From Mesostigma viride (lineage: Eukaryota; Streptophyta; Mesostigmatophyceae; Mesostigmatales; Mesostigmataceae): a stretch of 64,000 nucleotides of DNA. The position numbers and the translations under genes are program-made. The notes beneath the pieces were generated by a model. The model was not told where the DNA came from. It searched no databases and saw only the letters and a list, made by a program, of their open reading frames with translations. Location of the stretch: contig RPFO01000026.1 in the NCBI GenBank assembly GCA_009746045.1, forward strand, positions 1,853,382 through 1,917,381, in the 5' to 3' direction. Shown piece after piece: positions 22,309-32,208 of the stretch (positions within the stretch are counted from its first letter, which is position 1; each line of letters opens with the position of its first letter).

Positions 22309-22977
22309 ATGAAACACCTTATGACTTTCTGGCATGCTCTTACCCTCCACAGAATACGGCAATCCAGTGGCATTGATTACCGGAAGTACACTGCTATTTC
22401 TCGGCAGTTCCCCTATCGTATCTCCTCACAGGCATGGCGGAAGCGTTGTCGCATCAACACGCGCCATAACCATCACTGCAAGGATGACCATACTCTACGT
22501 CGCCTCCGGCGCTTACAGCGCACGCATTTGTCGCTTACCAACTCCACTCGCCCACACCCCGTAAGCACCCGTCGCGTCATTTATGCCATTTACAACCGCA
22601 GGTACCCTCAGCGTATCTACGTTGGCCAGACGCAACGGGATGCCTGGACGCGTTTTCAGGAACATGTCCGAGCGGCACGCCGCCTTCATATTGGCCGCCC
22701 TGCCGCCAACGACGACACCCCCCTACATGGCGCCATGGCCCAATACGGGTGGTGGGATTGGCGAGTCGTCCCCTTGGAACATGTCCCCGGCACCTTTACC
22801 GGCGCCGCTTTTCGCAAAGCCGCAGGGCATCGGGAAACGTTTTGGAAACGAATGTTACATGCATTTCTGCCCCACGGTTTTTGCATTGAAGGCAAGTCAG
22901 TTTCAAAGCTCGGTCTCGCCGCCGCCCGCCTCCCCTCCGTCCCCGCCCTCTTATGTTCATCCGTGCCTGGCGTCTGA
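22309..22977 (+). CDS. GIY-YIG endonuclease domain of Penelope-like element
   Basis: After a ~90-residue basic N-terminal stretch, the frame shows the nuclease core VIYAIYN...RIYVGQT, then TRFQEHV with the conserved Arg and His, then a hydrophobic helix and YGWWDWRVVPLEHV, which supplies the conserved Leu-Glu. RETFWKRML...PHGF follows. The usual Asn after P-x-G is Cys here (GFCIEG). In the family this domain nicks DNA to prime reverse transcription. The frame closes at 22977 in a Pro/Ala-rich linker. The true start is uncertain; the basic stretch may belong to the protein, since it is Arg/His-rich like a nucleic-acid-binding tail. Confidence 0.8.
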   Translation: MKHLMTFWHALTLHRIRQSSGIDYRKYTAISRQFPYRISSQAWRKRCRINTRHNHHCKDDHTLRRLRRLQRTHLSLTNSTRPHPVSTRRVIYAIYNRRYPQRIYVGQTQRDAWTRFQEHVRAARRLHIGRPAANDDTPLHGAMAQYGWWDWRVVPLEHVPGTFTGAAFRKAAGHRETFWKRMLHAFLPHGFCIEGKSVSKLGLAAARLPSVPALLCSSVPGV

Positions 22978-22978
22978 A

Positions 22979-25366
22979 GCACAATCTCCACCCATATCGC
23001 CCCTATCCCCCAGCGTCACCCCGGCCCCTCCACCTTCCACACATGTGTCCACCGATCCTTCCCTTTACTCCACCAGTCTCCGCTGCTTACGTCACATGTC
23101 TCGGCTTATGCAACGCGGCAACTTTCATGCATCCTATCTCGAAGCCTGCAGCTTGAAGAAGCTTACCAGCTTACACATCGCCGTCGGGTCGTGCTCCCCA
23201 GCTGATCTGCAAGTCCCCCGCTCCCATGCCACTAGTCTGCGAGGCCTTCTCTCACGTATCATTCGGCACCGTGTCAATGGGAATGCAGATGCACTGCGTC
23301 CGCGCCGTTTGCTGATCTCACCTTTCATTCATGCTGCGATGGATGAGCTGTGTTTGCCACACATTCTGCATTTGCCGCAAGTGCAGGCTGCGATGCCGCT
23401 CGTGGTGCGCAACACTTTCGGCACTCCCATTGCCGCCTGGCATTACTCTCCCACCTTGGGACAAATGGTTTTCAGCAACGGGAAGGTCAGCCGCGATACA
23501 ACGCCCACCGAGCTGGCCACCATCTTGGCAGGGCCCTGCCCCTGCCAACAACAACGGTATTTCAAGTACCTTGATCCCACCTCACAGCACGTCATGACCG
23601 CTGACCTCAGCATCCTGCCGAGCCACACGCTTGTAGACCTTTTTGCCAAAGGCACCAAGTTTCGGCCGTGGGTCCAGCGCACGTGTGCCAAAGAGGTGAA
23701 TGCACTGCTCTCCACATCACTGCGCAAATTCTGCAATGCCATGTGCACGGACCTACAGCTTGCTCCCCTTGCCATGGAACCGTGGTTTCGCGCCGTCATT
23801 CACGAATGCAATGCACGTCTCACCAGGCTTGATTCCCGTCTCCAGCAGGTCCACCGCACCACCTGGCTCAACACCACAGATAAAGCACTTCTTGACCACT
23901 TCAAGCAGGACTTTATCATCACGTGTGTTGACAAGAGTGCCAACAACTTTGCTTTCATATGCAAGAAGCACTACCTTGCTACTTTGCAACACGAGTTGGC
24001 GTCCAGCCCTACCTATGTTCAACGTGCACAGTCCACCGCCAGTATCACTGCTGCTCATCGGGCTTTTCTGCACAGCCAAAACATTTTTGCTCGGGCATTC
24101 CTTAAGCGGCAGCGACGCGCCACCACCACTACGTTCCCATATCTGTATCTCACTCTTAAGCTGCACAAAACTCCTGTTGCTTTGCGCACCATTGCTGCGT
24201 CGCATTCAGCCCCACTGATGCCTCTCTCGAAACTCATCTGCCATGCTTTGAATGCTCTTCTCCCCGAAGCCAATGCATTATGGGTGGAGGTGCTGTCGAA
24301 TGCCGGGTATGAATGCGCTGGTAGTTGGATCGTCATAGACTCAGCCCAAGTACGCCTACGCCTTGCCGCCCTTAGCCGTTCTAAGACAGCAGCAGAGAAA
24401 CGTATACCTATGCCCATAGCCACCTATGATTTCACCACTCTATATACCACACTAGATTTGCACGATTTGAAAGCCCGTTTAGATAGCCTCCTTACTCGTC
24501 TGTATGCACGTAGGCCTCACGGGCGCAACCACCTGCACGTGCGTGTTTCTCAGACCAAGCCCACGGCAACGTGGCTCTCAGGGATCGCGGCAGGTGCTAT
24601 CGTGCGGGATGGTTATAATTATATTATCACGAAGGCTGACCTTGTCCATTGGATCTCTTATCTTGTTGATAACACCTTCATCTGTTTTGCGGGCAATGTA
24701 TACCAACAAGCTATCGGCATCCCTATGGGCACTAACTGTGCCGGGCTCCTTGCAAACCTCTATCTATACACTTATGAGCTTGCATTCATGGAGAATCTCA
24801 TTGCCTCAAACGATGATGTTCTCATCAGGCGTTTTATCCATACATGTCGATACATTGATGATGTCATCGCTTTCGACAACCCTGATTTCGCAACCCATTT
24901 GTATATCACCGCTGGTCTGCCTGGCATCTACCCGCAAGCGTCCCTCACATTAAAGCTCACGTCGGAGGATACTCATTGCAATTACCTCGATCTTAACATT
25001 ACCCATAACAAGAAGGGCTGGCGTACGGCTGTCTATGATAAGCGCAAGGATCCTAAATACCAGCAAATTCCTTTTATTCGTTACCCCGATATTCACAGTC
25101 TCCTTTCCCACACAGCAAAATATGGTGTTGTTCTTTCTCAGTTACATCGTTTTTCCCGTCTTTGTTCTTATCGTGTTGATTTCATCACGACTCTTGTTGA
25201 ACTCTTGCAGCGTTTATTGGTCAAAGACTATGACCGAGCCATTATGCTCCGTCAAGTCCGATGTTTTTTGCAACGTCACCCACATCTGTTCGGTGCTGCC
25301 CCTTGGCACAAGCTCTACAAACAGGTCGTGGACCGGCTGGATCGCATAGTATCTCCGCACATCTGA
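22979..25366 (+). CDS. Penelope-type reverse transcriptase
   Basis: The open frame actually extends back to 22583, but 22583-22977 overlaps the GIY-YIG frame, so the genuine portion starts near 22980. In order: a Pro/Ser-rich linker; a CPC...HVMTADL motif near 23536-23600, a CxC zinc-finger-like feature; LYLTLKLHK, the RT fingers; TYDFTTLYTTLD near 24425 with the first catalytic Asp; IPMGTNCAGLLANLYL near 24718; YIDDV near 24850, the catalytic YxDD; and YLDLNIT...TAVYDKRKDP, the PLE-specific thumb entry. All catalytic residues are present and the frame has no internal stop, so the RT may have been active recently. The protein would be fused to the upstream nuclease but for the +1 frame difference. 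Confidence 0.88.
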   Translation, partial: AQSPPISPLSPSVTPAPPPSTHVSTDPSLYSTSLRCLRHMSRLMQRGNFHASYLEACSLKKLTSLHIAVGSCSPADLQVPRSHATSLRGLLSRIIRHRVNGNADALRPRRLLISPFIHAAMDELCLPHILHLPQVQAAMPLVVRNTFGTPIAAWHYSPTLGQMVFSNGKVSRDTTPTELATILAGPCPCQQQRYFKYLDPTSQHVMTADLSILPSHTLVDLFAKGTKFRPWVQRTCAKEVNALLSTSLRKFCNAMCTDLQLAPLAMEPWFRAVIHECNARLTRLDSRLQQVHRTTWLNTTDKALLDHFKQDFIITCVDKSANNFAFICKKHYLATLQHELASSPTYVQRAQSTASITAAHRAFLHSQNIFARAFLKRQRRATTTTFPYLYLTLKLHKTPVALRTIAASHSAPLMPLSKLICHALNALLPEANALWVEVLSNAGYECAGSWIVIDSAQVRLRLAALSRSKTAAEKRIPMPIATYDFTTLYTTLDLHDLKARLDSLLTRLYARRPHGRNHLHVRVSQTKPTATWLSGIAAGAIVRDGYNYIITKADLVHWISYLVDNTFICFAGNVYQQAIGIPMGTNCAGLLANLYLYTYELAFMENLIASNDDVLIRRFIHTCRYIDDVIAFDNPDFATHLYITAGLPGIYPQASLTLKLTSEDTHCNYLDLNITHNKKGWRTAVYDKRKDPKYQQIPFIRYPDIHSLLSHTAKYGVVLSQLHRFSRLCSYRVDFITTLVELLQRLLVKDYDRAIMLRQVRCFLQRHPHLFGAAPWHKLYKQVVDRLDRIVSPHI

Positions 25367-26039
25367 ACCCTGTGATGCCAGATCTCCTTTGCGGCCGTTC
25401 CGAGCTTGGCACTGGATTCGTTGTCCACATCGTCGCGTCGCTGCCGCAACACGATGTTTTCTGACATCCGCGGGCTTTTGGTTCCCGCCGCACATTTGAA
25501 AGTGCTGTCCTCCGGCTTTTTGCCTTTGCACCGTGTGCAGTTCTTGGACGTTTGGAATCATGGCATGGCTAACGTGATGACTGACTAGCTAGACCTTTTC
25601 AGTGGTTTTCCATTTGCGGGTATTTCCTCGTAAATGGTGGGAGAGCGATCGCAGCAATGGTGCTCACCACTAGACACTCCCGGCCAGTTAGGCTAGAAAC
25701 ACACGCCCTGATCAAGCATGCTGTTTCCGGCCCCACCGTCTAGGTCATCTAGTCGCTCCACACGTAAGCCAGCCATAATTTCAATGCACAAGGATACACA
25801 TTTCCATCACCATTCATCTTCATCATCCTGAACGACTCGAAAACGCGGAAAAGATAACGGCAGGCTCGAGCTACCATGGTCCGGATTCTCCCGATTTCTG
25901 GCCTGCGCTGGTTGTCTCTTTGATAATCATTCCCCTGATTTATGTGACCCACAAAGACAGACAACAATATATTTATAGAGGTTTGCTGAATGCCTGGCGT
26001 GTGTGTACAATTAACTATGCTTCTGTCAGATCAGTGGTC
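25367..26039. other. Downstream sequence, no gene recognised
   Basis: Probably includes the 3' UTR of the Penelope-like element. 25893-25925 is an inverted copy, with one mismatch, of 15430-15462 inside the LTR element. No hammerhead ribozyme core was found by eye. Confidence 0.5.
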
Positions 26040-26108
26040 CCCTTCAGAACTCTGTCCCACATGCAGGGTCTGGCATGAAAAATAACTGACCCATCTGTTG
26101 CGCTGGCT
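26040..26108 (-). pseudogene. Retrotransposon polyprotein remnant, distal part
   Basis: On the minus strand this encodes KPAQQMGQLFFMPDPACGTEF, which aligns with KPQKVGSPIFHARPCVTEL of the polyprotein at 52430-52490. It is the continuation of the remnant at 34809-36157, separated from it by the 8.7 kb of nested insertions between 26109 and 34808. Confidence 0.65.
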
Positions 26109-26252
26109 TATTATGATTTGATTTGGCACGCCGCAAAGGTGAAAACCATTTGCGTTCAGTGCCGGTCCGCGGAAAACGCGATCGGCAAATGAATCCAGGC
26201 CGGAATCAAACTGGGGACCTCTCGCACCCACTTTTGCTGACTATAGGACGGA

Positions 26253-27126
26253 AGTTACGTTGAATAGTGCCGGAACCTTTTGCCGCCTGAGGCAAATCGG
26301 GCCGGAACACTATTTTGCCCGGAATAACCACTTCCGAGCACCCAAGTTAATTCGGCCGAATTAACTTGGGTGCTCGGAAGTGGTTATTCCGGGCAAAATA
26401 GTGTTCCGGCCCGATTTGCCTCAGGCGGCAAAAGGTTCCGGCACTATTCAACGTAACTAAAACCTGGCCTCGTGGAGGGGGGACGAAGAGCCCGAGACAT
26501 CCGCCTAGGCCGCTGAGCACGCACCACTAAATGCGCCGGAGCTGCCTCAGTGAGGATTCGAACCCCTGACCTCCAAGGTGCACAGGTTTTAGTTACGTTG
26601 AATAGTGCCGGAACCTTTTGCCGCCTGAGGCAAATCGGGCCGGAACACTATTTTGCCCGGAATAACCACTTCCGAGCACCCAAGTTAATTCGGCCGAATT
26701 AACTTGGGTGCTCGGAAGTGGTTATTCCGGGCAAAATAGTGTGACGGACCGATTTGCCTCAGTGGGCAAAAGGTTCCGGCACTATTTAACGTAACTAAAA
26801 CCTGTGCAACTTGGAGGTCAGGGGTTCGAATCCGGACAGCTCCGGCGCATTTAGTGGTGCGTGCTCAGCGGCCTAGGCGGATGTCTCATATTCAACCCCC
26901 CCTCCACGAGGCCAGGTTTTAGTTACGTTAAATAGTGCCGGAACCTTTTGCCGCCTGAGGCAAATCGGGCCGGAACACTATTTTGCCCGGAATAACCACT
27001 TCCGAGCACCCAAGTTAATTCGGCCGAATTAACTTGGGTGCTCGGAAGTGGTTATTCCGGGCAAAATAGTGTTCCGGCCCGATTTGCCTCAGGCGGCAAA
27101 AGGTTCCGGCACTATTTAACGTAACT
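26253..27126. mobile_element. Composite palindromic element, 874 bp (P-X-P-X'-P)
   Basis: Three 206 bp palindromes (26253-26458, 26591-26796, 26921-27126), each centred on AATTCGGCCGAATT and ending AGTTACGTT...AACGTAACT, alternate with two spacers (26459-26590 and 26797-26920). The spacers are inverted copies of one another, so the whole unit is itself a palindrome about 26693/26694. Each spacer holds a B-box-like GGTTCGAATCC. The unit is flanked by a 5 bp duplication ACGGA (26248-26252 and 27127-27131), so it inserted as one piece. No protein is encoded. It behaves like a foldback or MITE-type DNA element of unknown superfamily. Confidence 0.88.
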
Positions 27127-27152
27127 ACGGACGCCTCCTGCACTAGGAAGGG

Positions 27153-27430
27153 GTCTGTGACATTTTGTGATATTTTTTTATCACAAAATGTCACTTTTGT
27201 GACATTTTGTGATAAAAAAATGATAAAACGTGACAAAATGTGACAAAATGTGATAAAACTGTGACAAATTGTGATCGAGACATGTCATGATTGTGACAAA
27301 ACGTGACAAACGTGATAAAACCAGCATATTTTGTGATAACGTCATTATCACAAAATGTCAAAGTGTCACAAAATGTCACAAACCCACAGAAAAACAAAAT
27401 GTGATAAGGTGATAAATCACAACCACTCAG
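27153..27430. repeat. CACTA left subterminal repeats
   Basis: Some twenty overlapping copies, in both orientations, of TGTGACAAAATG or TGTGATAAAA words. In En/Spm such subterminal arrays bind the TNPA-type protein and assemble the ends. That role is inferred here from family knowledge. Confidence 0.8.
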
Positions 27431-27505
27431 GGGGAGTGATATATCACAAAGCACGCATAATGCACATCCGCAGCAAGGACGTGCGTGCATTGCGCAGCAG
27501 AGATG

Positions 27506-27633
27506 GAGAAGGAAAAGGCCAAGGTGGGACACGGCAAGGTGGCAATGCCAGGAGAGACAACACGTGCAGCGGTACGGGGCAAGCTTTCAAAGGATGACAC
27601 CAAGAACTCGCCACTGAGAAAGTTCTTAATTGC
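27506..27633 (+). CDS. Possible first exon inside the CACTA element
   Basis: ATGGAGAAGGAAAAGG opens a Lys/Arg-rich frame (EKEKAKVGHGKVAMPGETTR, then SPLRKFLIAG) that reaches a donor-like CAG/GTGACA at 27633/27634. Composition and the start context look coding. No downstream exon could be joined with confidence. A TNPA-like DNA-binding role would fit the position next to the subterminal repeats, but this is a guess. Confidence 0.3.
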
Positions 27634-28167
27634 AGGTGACAACTTGAAAAACCAGAGGGGGGTACTGAAAGGAACTGACAAAACAAGCTGGAAACACCTC
27701 AGGTGCATGATAAAATGCACCACAATGTCATGAGCCGTGGGAGACATGGTTTATTGCAAAATATCGACTGGGATGTTAAGAAAAACACCAATATTGAACA
27801 TTCAGGGCAATCGTCATCACGGTCATCAAGTGTCAACCTCCGACCCATCGCTGGCCAAGCATCCATCATGCTGATCAAAGGTGGCATCGTCAATATCTAC
27901 ACTAAATCACAACACTGCATCATGCATCCATTGCTCTGAGCTCACAACACTGGTATGATAAAATGGCAACGGGGAGTGAACATGTTCAGATGGCATGCAA
28001 CAACCCGATGAAATGGCACAACTGATCAAATACGAACACCAACTGTATTGATACACACACAAGGAACGGTGCACTCAAGCATGGCTGTGGGTGGTGTGCA
28101 AAATGGACACCCACAATCATCTCACAAATGCAATATAAAATCTGTTGACCGACAAGCACAACGGGGC

Positions 28168-28509
28168 TCAACAGTCCTCGTCATCAAAGTCATCATCCTC
28201 ATCATCACTGAAACCATTACGAGGGCTGTCCCAGCCACCATTGCTGAAATATCTGGATGACTCTCTAGAAACAATCACAGGACACTGTCGAGTGCTACGG
28301 CAATGTGACCAAGGCTCAGAGCCTACAAAATCTGCATCCGCATGTGGCCTCTCGCCGTGTTGGACTGACGGATGTGCCCAGCCCGACTGTGTTAGGTATA
28401 TTGCCTGCATGCAAGACAAAAATACATCATCCGGCAAAGCACGCATCGGTACACACAAAAATTTGTTAGTGAGATGAAGCCACGCGCTGGACGCGCCAAC
28501 AACTGTCAA
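28168..28509 (-). CDS. Possible terminal exon with acidic tail inside CACTA
   Basis: The minus-strand frame ends in GFSDDEDDDFDDEDC and a stop, with WSHCRSTRQCPVIVSRESSRYF before it. An acceptor-like GATGCAG lies at 28332, so the real exon may be only 28168-28331. The acidic C-terminus is unlike chance translation of the flanking A/C-rich sequence. The family is unknown. Its orientation opposes the gene at 32209 and suggests divergent transcription units in the element. Confidence 0.3.
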   Translation of the reverse strand: MTVVGASSAWLHLTNKFLCVPMRALPDDVFLSCMQAIYLTQSGWAHPSVQHGERPHADADFVGSEPWSHCRSTRQCPVIVSRESSRYFSNGGWDSPRNGFSDDEDDDFDDEDC

Positions 28510-31500
28510 CTTTGCATGACTTCAGTTCACTTGTATGTAAGGATGCGGGGGAGATCGCAGCAGTTGCGTGGCTATCTATGAGTACCGGCCTAGTTTTAGG
28601 ACAAAGAAGGTGAGATACTGGGCCAAGAGAGAGACAGGGGTGCTCGAGAAAAAAATTGGCCATGGATGTTCACCTAAATTGTATCTACATGCCTCACAAG
28701 TTGTAGGGAACTGCACACCCAGGAATCCTGGAGTCGCAAAGGTTCCCTAACATGCCAAGAGGCCTCACAATCTACTTCATTGCAATCTCTGTATGGTTAA
28801 TACGGCAATAAGAAAGAAACGCCTGATTAGTGCCAAGAAAAAGCAAGGCCAATCAACCAACAATATGCCCCGTTACAGGTAGGATGAACTCTAACGAGGC
28901 TGAAGGCTCTACGTCTGCAATTGACACTAGCAGGAGTCGTTCAGGGTGGGGTGTGGGGGGGAGGGAATGACAAAAAGCTGTGATCTGAGCAAAAAGGATA
29001 AATATGCAAAGATGCTACCCATGCAAGGAAGCGAGACATAGTCCAGCAATGCCACGAATGTCAGCCGAGGCTACTGGATTGCAAAGAAGGTTCTACCGAC
29101 AGCGAAGGAATTGGTACGAATAATGCCAACTATTTGTAGCTGAGAGCATCACCAGCGGGCTACAAAAAAATCATGCACGGAAGCTGGAAGAACAAGGCCA
29201 ATGGTGGCTGACGCGCACAGCACGTTGATAATTTGAGGAATGAGCACTACATAAAGAATGATCACCGTTGCTCACCATCAAGAATTCGCCGCGCTGGACA
29301 GGCGACCAAGAGCTTGTCGCTGCCACATGCGATGGGGCCGCGTGCAAGCCCAACGGTATTAGGCATCACAAGTACACGCGCAAAATTGACACCACAATGG
29401 CAACACAGATGCACACATACGAATGTATAACGACCGAAAGCATAAACAGAGAATCAGTTGGTTAAGACAAGGAAAGTGGCGCAAGAGCAGCCCATGTCAT
29501 GCAACTCTCAATCTGAACAAGGTTATGCCCTTCATGAAAACTAAATCAGATGTCGTTTGCATAGTCTATTGACCTTGTACGAATGAGATAGTGAAACTGC
29601 TGCAGCATTCATGGCAAGCACGGCTAACTTGGCATGAAACCGAGCGGCCCAGCAGCCTTGGCCCTAGGGCGATACGTGAGAATGCCACGTGCGTACGGCA
29701 TGCATGTTAAAGTCGATGCAAACTTATTAGTATTTCAGGCGAGGAATTCCTTGCTCACCTCAACTGGTAAAGAGTGGGCAGCTTCTGGATGTCCGAATGT
29801 GCTGTGCGTACCACTGAGCGAACAGATCGATTAAAGCTTTATTCTAGACCATGCCTATGTTTCTCCCCCGATGGCTGCTTGTAGCCTTGTCCGAGCTCGC
29901 TCCTGAATTCATTTGAGACGACGCCCTAATGGCTACATAAATCACGACGGTCATCAGTGAGCCTATGCTCCTATTCCAACCACCACGTGCGTTCATACAG
30001 AAGCGACATTGCTGGAAATCAAAAGGCACATAATCCCGCCTTGGCTGCGAGCCGATCGCAGCTCCCTTCCACCTTTCCCACCTGTGCAGCGTGGATAGAT
30101 GTGCAACTCTAAGGTCTTTTTTTTTTCGCGTCGTCTTAACTTCAACTTCAACGTAACACCCGCGCAACCACTGGAATTAGGGCTCGCAATTCGCCAAGTC
30201 CCATCAACGTCGCAAAGTCTGGTGTCGTCGCTCTTCCTGTCATCAATCATTAGTGCCAAATACTATCGTCATTACTGTCGTCATTAGAGGCCCTTTAGGC
30301 CTTTACTATCGTCAGTCACTCGCTTTGTGACGATAATAACGTACGGTAGATGGCATCAGTCGTACTTCCCGCCCCCCCCCCTGCCCACGTCCCCTTCCGA
30401 TTTCGCCGCTACTACATCTCGCCCCAAGTAGAAGTTTGCATTTTGCCATACATTAGGAATAACTGACTGACGAAACTAGTAAAAAGACGACTGACATGAC
30501 TCTCTAGTATCGCTTGGTTGGGACCGCTGGCCTGGCATCGTAACTGTTAGCCGTACCGTTCAGACTACAGTCCACAGCAGCCCCTAGCTTGGGAGTCTGG
30601 AATGAATGGACAAAAATCTTTCGCAACATGCGCAAGTCTGGAATCAACCCGTCAGGATCCTTGCGCAAAATTCAAATATTACGCCGAAACCGATGGCAAA
30701 CGACTAGGTGCACGCAATGGCTAAGGCAGTGAGGGGCTGAGGGTACGCTCGAGCGAAGGGGCCACCTAGTTTTATGTAACCACAGAGTGTGCAATAACAA
30801 ACGGGGCTGCAGGTCCACGAAACGACGTGATTTCTCTAGCAATTGCGGCGTAGCAGTTTGGATCATGATGTAGGTGCACTTAGGATGTATGTCGAGTTTA
30901 ATTAAGCATGGAGGTAGCAATGAGGGACTGAGACACATCATATCCAGTTCTGAATCAAGCCGTTCTTTACGCTGAAACACAGCGCAAGCAAGATCTCCGG
31001 AACCTGCCGCCAAGCTCCTTAGCCGCTAAGGTTAGCAAAATTCTGCCAGCTTCTTTTACAGCGGTTAGCATGCCGTGCTCATGTGTATGAGGCCATTTCA
31101 TGGCGGCCGGGTAAAGCTGGCCATGTCTTTGAGAGCTTTGAATATGTATTCTCTGAAGGCTTTCAATACCATGGTGCTTTCTGCGCTCGGCATCTTATGT
31201 GTGCCTTCGAATTGCCGTTTTCCTCTTCAATTGCGCGTGTACCTGCGGGTGACTGATACCGTTGGGCTGGCCTCACCTGCGGCCTACCCGCGAATGGCAG
31301 GCTAGCTCCTGGTCGAGACTTGTGGTGAGTAGTGGGTACCATCGCATACCTGGAGTCTGTACTTTGTTATCGACGTGCTGTATGTGGCATTGCTAGAATG
31401 CATCCAGTTCTTCCTGTTTCTAACTCCAATTACTTGGCATTTTTGCAATCATGCTCCGCCTACATTTAAACACACATGCGTTGCATTTTTTCATAAGGCT

Positions 31501-32208
31501 TCTTTGTTGTTGAAAGCCGTAAACTGTCTTTCTGCTATTTACATCCCGTCTGCTGCGACTTTCTCCGGTTTTCCCCATTGACCCCGTCTCTGCTGCACTT
31601 TCCATCAGCTCCTTTTTGTTGACAATCAGCGCTTTTAACCTTGTTAGCAAATTGTAAAAATGACACTGTCTAATATATATGAGAAAAATCCTTGTGCCTA
31701 TTTTTATTAGGAGTTCAGTCATTGGGCTCTAGGAGACATGTGTGATCAACTTTGAGGCTCGTCCTTTGGGATAAAACCTCCAAAGAGTCACACCACTGGA
31801 CGAGTTATCTTGAACCAGAACTTTTTGTTGGAACACTGACTGAGAGCAGCACGCTTAAGGTTTTGTAAGAAAATCATTTTTTCTCTGAAACGCCATAGCT
31901 CCTTTCTAATCATTGTGATTGTGTTGCGTATTCCTTGTCAGTCAGTTAGTTATGTATTCCTTATCATGGGACAGGCGGAGGGGGGCTAATAATTCCTCAT
32001 GGGGGCAGCAAGGGAGTTGGTAGCACACGCAGTTATGAGCTTTGCTTCTTTCAACATGTTGCTCATAATATCCAATTTCGTGGTTTCTTGGTCTTTGGTA
32101 TCTTCATAATAGTAGTGCTAGGGTCTCACTTGGTCACCCTTACAATGTTAGTGCCCTTCAGCAATCTCATTTTTAGTCAAATTAGGCTTCAATGGTCATC
32201 GATTTGAA

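Larger units (their letters stand above)
22309..25366 (+). mobile_element. Penelope-like element with N-terminal GIY-YIG
   Basis: A GIY-YIG nuclease frame (22309-22977) is followed by a Penelope-type reverse transcriptase frame (to 25366). In canonical Penelope elements the nuclease is C-terminal. The permuted N-terminal order matches the Naiad/Chlamys clade reported from green algae, protists and invertebrates. The two domains are in different frames separated by a Pro-rich linker, which indicates one frameshift or an unusual junction. Terminal repeats and TSDs could not be defined. Confidence 0.85.
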
